From the NCBI GenBank assembly GCA_002838205.1, contig CP017950.1, forward strand, positions 496,001 to 560,000: a stretch of DNA of 64,000 nucleotides, in the 5' to 3' direction. Every line of letters begins with the position of its first letter. The first letter of the stretch is position 1. Shown one piece after another: positions 27,630 to 36,597 of this stretch. Below the pieces are notes generated by a model that had not been told where the DNA came from, did not search any database, and saw only the letters and a list, made by a program, of their open reading frames with translations. The DNA comes from Tenericutes bacterium MZ-XQ (GTDB lineage Bacteria; Bacillota_I; Bacilli_A; Acholeplasmatales; Acholeplasmataceae). The position numbers were made by a program, and so were the translations under genes.

Positions 27630-27997
27630 TCATTGAAGTTTATTGCACTTAAAGATGATGGTTTCAAGTTCCACCAAGTCTTTCGCTAAGATCTTTAATT
27701 GATGTGTCCCAGGTTGGATCTTTTTGACACTAATGCAATCATGTATAAGTGTGACTTGTTGATCATTTAAAACATCTGTGTATTGGATTAGTAGCAATTA
27801 TTAAGAGTATTTATTAATGCATCTTTATATCTAGTAGCAATCTTTTTCAAAATATGTAACGTTTGTCTTTGATATAACTCATTTATAAATAATATAGTAT
27901 GGTCATTTGAGTTATCGATATTAGTATCTGTTTGACCACCTGGAACCGCATGAAGATCTAATATGATGTATATTTCATGTTGATGACATAAACCAAT
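27630..27997 (-). pseudogene. Decayed glycoside hydrolase family 5 gene
   Basis: Two open fragments on the minus strand that overlap by a few bases in different frames. The first (27997-27788) translates to a stretch with YIILDLHAVPGGQTDTN and then FINELYQRQTLHILKKIATRYKD, the recognisable mid-domain of GH5 glucanases, and ends at a stop. The second (27794-27630) reads QQVTLIHDCISVKKIQPGTHQLKILAKDL and looks like a C-terminal beta-sandwich end. The enzyme's N-terminus and catalytic glutamates are absent. With the GH81 glucanase at 31088 it suggests past use of beta-glucans. Confidence 0.75.
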
Positions 27998-28010
27998 TCA
28001 AATATCATAC

Positions 28011-28036
28011 AAAAAAGAAGACTCTCATCTTCTTTT
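28011..28036 (-). terminator. Terminator of the DUF4386 gene
   Basis: On the minus strand AAAAGAAGA and TCTTCTTTT pair around a six-base loop, and the run of T continues after the stem. It lies about 45 bases downstream of the stop at 28080. Confidence 0.65.
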
Positions 28037-28079
28037 GTTTATTATTGCAACTAGAGTATTCTTAATTATAAAAGTATTT

Positions 28080-28730
28080 CTAAATTGAAGTGTTGATTGT
28101 TTTAGGAGTTGCTTTATTAAGTAACAACGCAATCCCCATACCTATTTCTGCAAGTGTAACAAAGATCAATAATAGATTTCCAACACTTGTAAAAAATAGA
28201 CTATCAAGTATAAAGTGATTAAACACATCAATTAAGTATCCAACACTACCCAAGATTAAGATGTACCCTAAATATTTCCATAACGTTTTTACATACTTGA
28301 TCATTATGATACCTAAAACAAGCACATGGAAACTAAAGACAAACTGCCATACAAAGGTAAAATCAACATGTAAATCGACGAAACCAATAGGATTTGTACC
28401 ACTACCAATGAGAATCAACATTAAATAAACCACATTGATGATCATCACACCAACTACAATCATTCTTAAAACATAAGCAACCTGCGATAAGAACCGATCG
28501 ACTGGAAGAAACAATTTCAGTAATAGAAATGCTAAAGCAATTTCGATTCCAATAATTAAAACATCTAAAAACAGCCAAATATAAATTAAATACATGTTAT
28601 TTAAAATATATTGATTAGGATCTACCGCATTATAAATCATATCAGGTATAAGTAAAAATGCGAAAGGTCCAGGAATAATCAATGATAGATATAAAATGCC
28701 TGCAATCAAACTTCTTTTCCTTTGTGTCAT
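28080..28730 (-). CDS. DUF4386 family membrane protein
   Basis: 216 aa with about six membrane helices. The opening SLIAGILYLSLIIPGPFAFLLIPD and the ordered helices match the DUF4386 family, whose role is unknown. AAGAAG precedes the ATG. It stands alone between the GH5 remnant and the IS110 element. A TATACTC/GAGTATA inverted repeat with 19 bases between arms lies just upstream and may be an operator. Confidence 0.75.
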   Translation of the reverse strand: MTQRKRSLIAGILYLSLIIPGPFAFLLIPDMIYNAVDPNQYILNNMYLIYIWLFLDVLIIGIEIALAFLLLKLFLPVDRFLSQVAYVLRMIVVGVMIINVVYLMLILIGSGTNPIGFVDLHVDFTFVWQFVFSFHVLVLGIIMIKYVKTLWKYLGYILILGSVGYLIDVFNHFILDSLFFTSVGNLLLIFVTLAEIGMGIALLLNKATPKTINTSI

Positions 28731-28808
28731 TTTACTTCTTGTATACTCAAAACTGTAATAATAGTTAGAGTATAACTTCCTTTCTTTCTATTGTTATAAT
28801 TAAATTAA

Positions 28809-28957
28809 GCACTGTGGATTTGTGTCATTTATATATAGCTTTGACTATTGGAGGAGACTCTTACCACAGTTCTTATTTTTAATGTCAATCAGTAAGTTAG
28901 CGCTTGACGCTTCATCACAAGACTACATAAATAAGAAATCTGTGACTTACCCAGTGC
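28809..28957 (+). ncRNA. Structured left end of IS110 element, candidate bridge RNA
   Basis: Non-coding DNA upstream of the transposase gene carries several nested complementary pairs: GCACTG/CAGTGC (28809, 28952), ACTGTGG/CCACAGT (28811, 28864), a perfect nine-pair TTCTTATTT/AAATAAGAA (28870, 28929), and an inner GTCAA/TTGAC. IS110 elements are known to encode a bridge RNA in this position that names the target and donor DNA. The exact ends and guide loops cannot be set by eye. Confidence 0.5.
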
Positions 28958-28982
28958 TAAAACTTATATTGGAGGTGTTTTT

Positions 28983-30149
28983 ATGTACTTAATCGGAATT
29001 GATATCTCTAAGTACAAACACGACTGCTTCATAGCTACTGAAGCAGGTATTCAAATCAAAGCATTCAGCTTTGATAACAATCGTTTAGGTTTCGATTTAT
29101 TTCTTGAGGTCTTAAAATCTTTAGATCAGTCAAAAGAAATAAGAATAGGTCTTGAGTCAACAGGACACTATGGATCAAACCTTAAACAGTTTATCACGGC
29201 ATCTGGTTATACTTATCTGGAATTTAACCCTTACTTAACGCACATGTTTTCCAAGGCATTATCGTTACGTAAGACAAAGACAGATAAAGTTGACGCCAAA
29301 ACGATTTCAAGTATGCTAGGTTCTGTTGACTACAAGACCTTACATACTAAATTTTACCACATCAACGAATTAAAACAACTGGTAAGGTATCGTCATGTTC
29401 AAATGGTCAATCGTTCTAAAACACTCATTGAACTGACAAACATCCTTGATCGTATCTTTCCTGAGTTTAAACCTTTTTTTAACGAAAGACTCTCTAGTAG
29501 TGCGATGTTCATCCTTAAAAAGTTCAAATCCAGAGCAAGAATTTCGAAACTTTCTAACAATGACTATGAATCCATTAGAAGTCACTCTAAAGGCAGATTA
29601 TCTTATGTTAGAGTTCAAAAACTTAAATCTTTAGCTAAATCATCAGTTGGATATGAAACTCAGTCTGATCTGTTACTTCTTAAACACTCCATAAAACACT
29701 ATGAGACGTTAACTGAAATCATTGAATCTGTTGAACATGAAATCATCCATCTCATGGAAAATATCAATCAAACACTGACAACCATTCCAGGTCTCAACAT
29801 CATCTCTGCAGCAATTATCATCGCCGAACTTGGTGATTTTAAAAACTTTACAAATCCAGCTCAAATTGTTTCATTTGCTGGACTGGATACATCTGTCAAT
29901 CAATCAGGAACAATAGAAACCAGAGGACATATCGTCAAACGTGGATCCGGATTACTTAGAATGACTTTTTGGCAAATCACTTTTGCGGGCTTAAGATTGA
30001 ATCCTAAACTCTATGATTATTACCTTAAGAAACGTGCTGAAGGTAAACATCATAAAGTCGCCATGGTTCACTCTGTTAGAAAACTAATACGCACGATATA
30101 CTATTTAGGTGTCAACCAACTGACATTTGATCATTCACATTTCAAATAA
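28983..30149 (+). CDS. IS110-family transposase
   Basis: 388 aa, full length. The N-terminal RuvC-like DEDD domain shows Asp in IGIDISK near residue 6, Glu in GLESTGHYG near 60 and the Asp pair in TDKVDAKTI near 102. The C-terminal Transposase_20 domain has LTTIPGLNIISAAIIIAELG near 265 and the catalytic serine in SVNQSGT near 310. All key residues are present, so the element could be active. GGAGGT precedes the ATG. Confidence 0.95.
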   Translation: MYLIGIDISKYKHDCFIATEAGIQIKAFSFDNNRLGFDLFLEVLKSLDQSKEIRIGLESTGHYGSNLKQFITASGYTYLEFNPYLTHMFSKALSLRKTKTDKVDAKTISSMLGSVDYKTLHTKFYHINELKQLVRYRHVQMVNRSKTLIELTNILDRIFPEFKPFFNERLSSSAMFILKKFKSRARISKLSNNDYESIRSHSKGRLSYVRVQKLKSLAKSSVGYETQSDLLLLKHSIKHYETLTEIIESVEHEIIHLMENINQTLTTIPGLNIISAAIIIAELGDFKNFTNPAQIVSFAGLDTSVNQSGTIETRGHIVKRGSGLLRMTFWQITFAGLRLNPKLYDYYLKKRAEGKHHKVAMVHSVRKLIRTIYYLGVNQLTFDHSHFK

Positions 30150-30228
30150 TCAAATGAGGGTGTAGCTACCTCTTATTTGTTCATAAAACTTATATAGGCT
30201 TCCATGTGAGGTCTTTTACTATTTTTTA

Positions 30229-30477
30229 TCATTTATTGCTTGACTTATTATAGTAAGTCTCCTCATCTTTAAAAAATATTTCTTCAATGGTTAAATCGAA
30301 GACTTCTGCAATCTTAAACGCTAAATCAAGCGATGGTGTATAATTGCCTTTTTCAACTGCGACAATTGTTTGCCTTGAAACACCTACAAGATCACTGAGT
30401 TGTGCTTGCGACATCTCATCATGCATAAACCTTAGTTCTCTGATCCTGTTTTTAATATAACTTTCTTTTTTACTCAT
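30229..30477 (-). CDS. XRE-family small helix-turn-helix regulator
   Basis: 82 aa, nearly all one HTH_3 domain: ELRFMHDEMSQAQLSDLVGVSRQTIVAVEKGNYTPS, then EVFDLTIEEIF. This short form (YozG-like) is usually encoded with a membrane protein that it regulates, as here, where the membrane gene ends two bases before it. The protein probably represses the pair's own promoter. Confidence 0.9.
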   Translation of the reverse strand: MSKKESYIKNRIRELRFMHDEMSQAQLSDLVGVSRQTIVAVEKGNYTPSLDLAFKIAEVFDLTIEEIFFKDEETYYNKSSNK

Positions 30478-30479
30478 GG

Positions 30480-30914
30480 TTATACACCATACTCATAATA
30501 CTTGATATATGAAACTTGTAAAACTAGACCAGATACATGAAGTGTGATAAACAATGCTAGAAATGGATAAAAGATATATGTAGACACTAAGAACAATAAA
30601 CAACTGATGAAGAAACCTAACATAAATGCAATTCCAAAGTTTCTTACACTTTTATATTCTATAATCGTATCAAACTCATCCATTTGATCTCTTTTTTTAT
30701 CTTTATCTTTATTCACATCGAGTAAGTTAAAGATGAACTTCCCAATCATATCAATGACAATAAGTACTGGTACAACTAACAATAAATATTTACCTAAATC
30801 TTCTTTAGTGAATGTCTCAACATCTGTTTCTCTTAATATGTATAGTAAGAATATAACAAATCCTATGATGGTTGTGACCATCGTCACATAACTTTTTTTT
30901 AACTGATAACCCAT
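30480..30914 (-). CDS. Four-helix membrane protein of the XRE cassette
   Basis: 144 aa from the ATG at 30914, which has AGAGGTG upstream; a longer frame to 30968 would run over the -10 element. Four hydrophobic segments are seen, with a charged loop KDKDKKRDQMDEFDT after the second. I do not recognise a function. Genes of this layout, membrane protein plus short XRE regulator, are common in Firmicutes. Confidence 0.7.
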   Translation of the reverse strand: MGYQLKKSYVTMVTTIIGFVIFLLYILRETDVETFTKEDLGKYLLLVVPVLIVIDMIGKFIFNLLDVNKDKDKKRDQMDEFDTIIEYKSVRNFGIAFMLGFFISCLLFLVSTYIFYPFLALFITLHVSGLVLQVSYIKYYEYGV

Positions 30915-30944
30915 ATTAAACACCTCTTTTTTTATTCTGATTTT

Positions 30945-30973
30945 ATTGTACACTTTATTTGTCATCATGTCAA
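30945..30973 (-). promoter_or_regulatory. Consensus promoter of the XRE/membrane cassette
   Basis: On the minus strand TTGACA (30968-30973) and TACAAT (30945-30950) are 17 bases apart. Repeated CTTTATTT motifs in and upstream of it are candidate sites for the XRE protein. The palindrome ACATATA/TATATGT at 31005-31022 lies between this promoter and the GH81 gene. Confidence 0.65.
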
Positions 30974-31087
30974 GTTTATTTTACTTTATTTTGTAAAAAA
31001 ATTTACATATATTTATATATGTGATTTTATAACATTTAAGCTTTTTATGTGGTATGCTACTTCTATAAACCAAAAAGGATGTGCTTT

Positions 31088-33838
31088 ATGAAGAAATTTC
31101 TATATATAGTTTTACTGATATCCCTGATCATCTTGCCTAGTGCTTGTAAAAAAGATGATAACGACCCAGATGATCCTAAATCTGATGTCCCTGAGACCAT
31201 TGAATCGATTTCTGGATTAGAAAACAAGGAGATCATTGTCGGTCATTATTTTGACCCTTTAGAAGATGTAGAGATTATAACGAATAAAAACAGAAATGTC
31301 GCACACTTATTTCACATATCTGGACATGTTAATTATGGTGTTATCGGGTCATACACATTAACCTACACCTTGTCCTTAGCAGATGAAAACATCAATCAAA
31401 CAAGAACAATCGATGTTGTTGAAGGCACTTATGAAGCACCTACTGGACAAAGATCAACAACATCGCCTGGACAACAATCTTTAGGATTTGGTTCTTATTA
31501 CGAAGGTGCTTTATCAGCGTTTGATCATCCGGTTAACCCCGCCTTTATTGAAGCTGATTTATTAGATACTGCAATACCATCAAGCGGATGGTGGACAAGC
31601 TTGCTAGTCACAAACTATGGTGGTAGTAATGGCATATATACTAACCCTTTAAGACTGTCTTACACCAATGATGGCATGGAAATTACCAATCCAGAAGATG
31701 GATTTGTACAATACTGGAATGTTAACCAAACACCCACTATGGCACAGTTTCCACTCGCATTAAAGGATTCTTTCTTAAAATCATCTGATCTTGACTTAGG
31801 CTATATGACAAAAGTGATTGGATATAGTGATGCATCTGTGAAAGTTGCGATGCGAAACGTCAATGATTCAACAGATCATATGGTCACAACGCTCACACAA
31901 GGATCACCTTATGTATTTGTTGAAGTCGCTAATCAATCGTCTATAACTTACACATTTGATACCATTGGATTAGATAATTATGAATACTATGATATTGATG
32001 GCAACCTCATTACTTCATCTGCTTACACTGGAGAAGCCATCATCGTTAAACTTGTAAAAAGACATTCTGGTTATGATACAAGTCCACCTGAAATTATAGG
32101 TAATCCAACATATTCTGATAAATATTATTTAATCAATGCACCTGAAAACACAACGTTTACAATCACGTCAAATAACCATCCTTTTGGATTGAAAAATCGT
32201 TTAAACATGTCTTTAGGTGACTCAAATATTGTATCCATCGCTGCAATCAATCATCTGACTGAAGCATCATTTTATCATGAGCATGGATATACGATGACTC
32301 ATGATACAGATGTATCCTATGAAATTGATCATCAAAACAGTGATGTGATCACAACGTATCATTATCAACAAACAAACTTTAACGAAAACAACTCAAATGC
32401 TTTATTACTAGCATTAATGCCACACCATTATAAATATGCTGATGTGAATGTAACCACTTATACTTATCGTACTGTTAGAGGCACATTGAAACTACTTGAT
32501 AACAATCAATTTCAAACAACCCTTTCTTTTCAAGGCGTACTTCCAGGATTTACATTACCTGAAAATGATGCATTTTCAGATACAACTTTAGTTTCTTATC
32601 TAGAAGGTTTAAATCAAGACATTGATATCACAGATGATGAAGGTTTCATCAATGCTGAAGGGCCTTATTGGAATTCTAAAGCTATTTATCCTTTATCTCA
32701 AGCCATCATCATTTCTGATCAACTTGGACAAAATGCTTTAAAATCAGAGTTCATCGCTAAACTGAAATATGTGATTGAAGATTGGTATACTTATAGTGGT
32801 CAATCAGATGATAAGTTCTTATTTTATAACTATCAATGGGGAACCACTTACTATTCAAATAATGATTTTGGAACTGCCTCTGAATTATCTGATCATAGCT
32901 TTACACATGGCTATATCATCTATGCATCCAGTATTTTAGCAATGTATGATCCATCATTTTTAGATAACTATCAAGATATCGTTAATCTACTTCTTGATGA
33001 TTATATGTATCCATATAAAGATCATGACCAATTTGAGTACTTAAGAAACTTTGACCCATGGGCTGGACATACATGGGCACATGGCTATGGTACATTTGCA
33101 GAAGGCAATAACTTAGAATCAACTTCCGAAGCTTTAAACTCATGGAATGCTGGTTATCACTGGGCGCTTGCGACCAATGATACAGATCGAAGAGATGCTG
33201 CAATCTATGGATTTGTCACTGAACTTTCAGCAATCAAAGAATACTGGTTTGATTATGATGATACAAACTGGGATCCTGCTTATGGTGATTATGTAGATGT
33301 TGCTGGTATGGTTTGGGGTGGTAAACATGATTATGCCACTTGGTTTGGCGCAAACCCAACATTTATATATGGTATTCAGTGGTTACCAACAGGTGAGTAT
33401 TTGACAAGTTATGCGCTTAATGATGAGGAGCATCAAAAGTTGTCCTCAATTTTCGACACATACTTAGCTGCAAAAAACCAAACAATCGATACATGGTTCT
33501 CACATATGTGGTTTATCCAATCGATTACTGATAGTCATACTGTGATATCTAACTTTGATGCCTCAAAAATATTAAACGATGATTATCCAAATGAGCTAAG
33601 TCTTTCCTATTATATGATTCATGCGATGCATATGCTTGGACAAAGACATAGTGAAACTTGGATGAATGTCCAAGATCAAGTGAGTGCTTCACTTTACGAG
33701 AATCATACTGGTGATATATATGCTATGGTTTGGAATGCTTCAGACCAAAGTGAAAGCATTGAGTTTTTCGATGCATCAGGTTTAGTTTTTGAAACCACAG
33801 TTGATGGCTTAAGCTTTACAAAAATAAAAATCAATTAA
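31088..33838 (+). CDS. GH81 endo-beta-1,3-glucanase lipoprotein
   Basis: 916 aa from the ATG at 31088 (AAGGATG upstream). The signal peptide ends in lipobox LPSAC near residue 19, so the enzyme is attached to the outside of the membrane. Residues about 35-125 form an Ig-like domain. The rest is a GH81 catalytic region: TYTYRTVRGTLKLL, DFGTASELSDHSFTHGYI near 600 and the signature NFDPWAGHTWAHGYGTFAEGN followed by LESTSE near 676, where the catalytic Glu lies. It cuts beta-1,3-glucans such as laminarin or fungal wall glucan. Full length and apparently intact; no glucan importer is adjacent. Confidence 0.93.
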   Translation: MKKFLYIVLLISLIILPSACKKDDNDPDDPKSDVPETIESISGLENKEIIVGHYFDPLEDVEIITNKNRNVAHLFHISGHVNYGVIGSYTLTYTLSLADENINQTRTIDVVEGTYEAPTGQRSTTSPGQQSLGFGSYYEGALSAFDHPVNPAFIEADLLDTAIPSSGWWTSLLVTNYGGSNGIYTNPLRLSYTNDGMEITNPEDGFVQYWNVNQTPTMAQFPLALKDSFLKSSDLDLGYMTKVIGYSDASVKVAMRNVNDSTDHMVTTLTQGSPYVFVEVANQSSITYTFDTIGLDNYEYYDIDGNLITSSAYTGEAIIVKLVKRHSGYDTSPPEIIGNPTYSDKYYLINAPENTTFTITSNNHPFGLKNRLNMSLGDSNIVSIAAINHLTEASFYHEHGYTMTHDTDVSYEIDHQNSDVITTYHYQQTNFNENNSNALLLALMPHHYKYADVNVTTYTYRTVRGTLKLLDNNQFQTTLSFQGVLPGFTLPENDAFSDTTLVSYLEGLNQDIDITDDEGFINAEGPYWNSKAIYPLSQAIIISDQLGQNALKSEFIAKLKYVIEDWYTYSGQSDDKFLFYNYQWGTTYYSNNDFGTASELSDHSFTHGYIIYASSILAMYDPSFLDNYQDIVNLLLDDYMYPYKDHDQFEYLRNFDPWAGHTWAHGYGTFAEGNNLESTSEALNSWNAGYHWALATNDTDRRDAAIYGFVTELSAIKEYWFDYDDTNWDPAYGDYVDVAGMVWGGKHDYATWFGANPTFIYGIQWLPTGEYLTSYALNDEEHQKLSSIFDTYLAAKNQTIDTWFSHMWFIQSITDSHTVISNFDASKILNDDYPNELSLSYYMIHAMHMLGQRHSETWMNVQDQVSASLYENHTGDIYAMVWNASDQSESIEFFDASGLVFETTVDGLSFTKIKIN

Positions 33839-33856
33839 ATTATTTATGTAGGTCAT

Positions 33857-33881
33857 AAAAAAAGCACAAATGTGCTTTTTT
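33857..33881. terminator. Bidirectional terminator between GH81 and GNAT genes
   Basis: Seven A, GCACA, two loop bases, TGTGC and six T form a symmetric hairpin. It serves the GH81 gene on the plus strand and the convergent minus-strand gene whose stop overlaps it. Confidence 0.9.
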
Positions 33882-34377
33882 ATTTGACTACATATTTATA
33901 AATCCTATATGATTTGCCATTTCTTTGGTACATCTTTGTGTGCACAAAATCAAATGCTTCAAAAAAACGGTGAGCAACCAAATTATCTTCATGACAGATT
34001 AAATAAAAACAATGAACTATCCCCATAGGATATTTTTGTAAAATCGATAACAACTTAGAAAAAGCATGTCTACCTAAATGCTGGTCTTGATAATGCCTAT
34101 CAATCATAAATGCATCAATCAAGTAACCATCTTCATCAAACTGATAAGGTTGAACACCTTTGCCTACATAAATAACTTTTGTAAATCCAATCATCTGATC
34201 ATGGTTTTTTATCCCATAAACAAGTTCTTGATATCTAAGTTTTAAGTTGACATAGGCTTGTGATAAAAAGGTTTTTATATCTGGCAAAAAAACAGTTTGT
34301 TCTTCTTTAACTTTAAGATCAATGACTTGATCAAGGTTATGCCAATCTATAGAGACAAAACTAAGCTTTACATCCAT
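33880..34377 (-). CDS. GNAT N-acetyltransferase (diamine/BltD-like)
   Basis: 165 aa. The fold is seen in IDAFMIDRHYQDQHLGRHAFSKLLSIL (acetyl-CoA loop, near residues 90-113) and NLVAHRFFEAFDFVHTKMYQRNGKSYRIYKY at the end. The pattern is that of spermidine/diamine acetyltransferases of the BltD type, an assignment by resemblance. It follows the broken methyltransferase gene by two bases. Confidence 0.85.
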   Translation of the reverse strand: MDVKLSFVSIDWHNLDQVIDLKVKEEQTVFLPDIKTFLSQAYVNLKLRYQELVYGIKNHDQMIGFTKVIYVGKGVQPYQFDEDGYLIDAFMIDRHYQDQHLGRHAFSKLLSILQKYPMGIVHCFYLICHEDNLVAHRFFEAFDFVHTKMYQRNGKSYRIYKYVVK

Positions 34378-34379
34378 CT

Positions 34380-35182
34380 TTACATCTTCTTTCTTCCAAT
34401 AAACAACATGTGATTTGATCTACCTAACATCTCAGGTTTTTCTGCACAATAAAGATGACATCTAGGGTATTGTTGATAACTCACATCAGACATTTGATTA
34501 ATCTTTTTAGCTAAGAGTTCTGATACACCATCTTGTGCAACCATCTTATCAATCATAATATCCGTTTGATCAAAAAGTTTGATCGCTTCATCTACTGTAT
34601 GAAAAACAAAAGGAAAATCTACGATATCAAACGTTTCATGGTCATATTGATCAGACTCAAAAAATGTTTGATTATAATCAAGTTCTGTTAAAAACACCAT
34701 ATCATTTGATATAAATGCTGCAAAAAGAACACCATCATTTTTTAATACTCTTTTCGCTTCTAGTATTGCTTTTACCTGATCTTCTTTGCTTGCAAGATGA
34801 TACAAAGGCCCCATCAAAAGCACTAAATCATAATAATCACTCGGATAAGCCTTTAAATCGAGTGCATTACCCTCTTTTAAGGTGATCCGCATATCTTTTG
34901 TAATCTCTTTCTCAAATGCCTTTATATTGACTTTTGAAAGCTCAATAGCATCTACCTGATATCCCTTTTTAGCATAATGCAAACTGTAATACCAGCACCA
35001 GCACCAATATCTAGTATCTTAGCATCTTGTTTAAGATATTGATCCATATAAGTAATACCGGTGATAAATTCTACTTGACTCGCTTTAGAAAGTTTTAATC
35101 TCATTGCTTCATCAAAGATTTCATAAGTTTTATTGACTCTTATATGTTCTTCTTTTATTTTTTTAATGTCATCAAAGTTCAT
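34380..35182 (-). pseudogene. SAM-dependent methyltransferase, frameshifted
   Basis: Two frames on the minus strand join into one class I methyltransferase of about 268 residues. The first (35182-34952) ends after motif I AKILDIGAGAG; the second continues YSLHYAKKGYQVDAIEL and has motif II/III AYPSDYYDLVLLMGPLYHL. Adding one base after the last Gly codon, near 34990, restores a full-length family member. It is either a one-base deletion or an assembly error. The frame is otherwise clean, so the lesion is recent. Confidence 0.85.
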
Positions 35183-35236
35183 GTTATACTCCTTGAATAA
35201 TTTATAAATAGTATAACATGAAAACCATCATGTCAT

Positions 35237-35950
35237 TTAAGAAAGTAACATGGTGACACCAACCGCAATAACATTGCTGATGCTATGAATAACCATCGGA
35301 TAAATAACACTGCCAGTTTTCTCATAACAATCCCCATATATGAGTCCTAAAGCAAATGCATAAATTAATTGAAACAGATTATATCTAAGTTCAAATGGTG
35401 CAAAATAAATACCAACATGTGCGAGCCCAAAAATTACTGCAGCAATTAAATTACTAACACTAAGCTTGTCTTTGAATATTCTTTTCTTAAAAACAAGTCC
35501 CAAAATGGTGATCCCAAATGCTCTAAATAGAATTTCTTCTGAAGGTCCAGATAGTAATAACTGAAACCCTAAATAGCCAAAAATATTTCTTGCGTTTAAA
35601 TCATTTGCATATGGCACAAATGAATCACTGATTAGTGTCATTCCAAATCCTACAGCTGTATAGATTAAAAATCCAATGGTAAAGAATCCAACATATTTAA
35701 ACCCTTTTTTCTTTTCATTAAAGTTAAATCCAAAATTTATTTCTGGTTTAACTTTTTTTATTAATAAAATCAAAATAATAAACATCAACATCTGTGCAAT
35801 ATGATGAATACTTATCCATAAAAATGCTCCATCTGGATCGATAGCTTCTACAAACAAAGCATCAGCAATATAACCAGAGATGAGTGGCAAACCCAAAAGG
35901 AGTAATGTAACTATGAATACAACACTTATTTTTTTTATCAAATTATGCAT
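35237..35950 (-). CDS. CPBP-family intramembrane metalloprotease (CAAX protease-like)
   Basis: 237 aa, about seven membrane helices. The Abi/CPBP motifs are GPSEEILFRAFG (EExxxR) near residue 140, FGLAHVGIY near 175 and VIHSISN near 222. Such proteins cut within the membrane or act in bacteriocin self-protection. It starts five bases after the TetR gene, so both are probably co-transcribed and the protease gene may be under TetR control. Confidence 0.88.
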   Translation of the reverse strand: MHNLIKKISVVFIVTLLLLGLPLISGYIADALFVEAIDPDGAFLWISIHHIAQMLMFIILILLIKKVKPEINFGFNFNEKKKGFKYVGFFTIGFLIYTAVGFGMTLISDSFVPYANDLNARNIFGYLGFQLLLSGPSEEILFRAFGITILGLVFKKRIFKDKLSVSNLIAAVIFGLAHVGIYFAPFELRYNLFQLIYAFALGLIYGDCYEKTGSVIYPMVIHSISNVIAVGVTMLLS

Positions 35951-35955
35951 ATTTC

Positions 35956-36597
35956 TTACCTCGACAATGTCTTATATATTAAATTTAGTGCATCCTCAAC
36001 CCACATATCAACATCGATGTGATGCATATGCTTCATATAATTCTTTTTAAGCCTTTCTGTTTCTAAAACACCAAGCAAATAAGACCATACTGTAAAAGCA
36101 GTTTTTTTAATGTCTAAATCACTTGATAAGCTGCCATCATGAACACCTAGTCTTATGGCTTCCATTAATATACCCATAGAGATTTCGCCGAGTTCATAAG
36201 TTTTTTGAATCAATGCTTCAGATACTTCAAAATCAGTATGCTTGTTCTCATAACTCATGACCATCCAAAAATGAAGTGGATCTTCATGACTGTAATGATA
36301 GAGAGCCTTAGCAATTCTTTTTAATCTTTCCATACCTGTATGTTCATTTTTGATGACTTGATTAAGCCTTTTGATCATAATCTCATGTCCTCTAATCATA
36401 ATCTCAAACTGTAATTGCTCTTTAGACTTTATATACTGATAAACAGTACGTTTTGTAAAGTCAGCTTTCTCAGCAATTTCATTCATGGTCACTTTTTGAT
36501 AATCATAATTCTTTTCAATGATGAGTTTTTCACAAGCATCAATGATTGCTTTTTTATTCATTTCTACAATTTTTTCTTTTCTTTCATCTTTAGTCAT
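35956..36597 (-). CDS. TetR/AcrR-family regulator
   Basis: 213 aa. The N-terminal HTH spans about residues 12-58: KAIIDACEKLIIEKNYDYQKVTMNEIAEKADFTKRTVYQYIKSKEQL in outline. The C-terminal helical ligand domain is unassigned. The start ATG overlaps the stop of the nitroreductase frame (ATGA), so it is translationally coupled. It likely controls the nitroreductase and CPBP protease genes around it. Confidence 0.9.
   Translation of the reverse strand: MTKDERKEKIVEMNKKAIIDACEKLIIEKNYDYQKVTMNEIAEKADFTKRTVYQYIKSKEQLQFEIMIRGHEIMIKRLNQVIKNEHTGMERLKRIAKALYHYSHEDPLHFWMVMSYENKHTDFEVSEALIQKTYELGEISMGILMEAIRLGVHDGSLSSDLDIKKTAFTVWSYLLGVLETERLKKNYMKHMHHIDVDMWVEDALNLIYKTLSR

Larger units (their letters stand above)
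28805..30180 (+). mobile_element. IS110-family insertion sequence
   Basis: Contains an intact transposase gene with a structured non-coding left end of about 170 bases and a short right end with a CAAATGAGG/CCTCTTATTTG hairpin. IS110 elements lack ordinary terminal inverted repeats and target duplications, so the outer borders given here are estimates. It is inserted between the DUF4386 gene and the XRE cassette without visible gene disruption. Confidence 0.7.

Noticed and set aside
28740-28790. TATACTC/GAGTATA inverted repeat as the left end of the IS110 element
   Set aside because: No matching sequence at the right side; IS110 members generally lack such ends, and it fits better as an operator for the DUF4386 gene.
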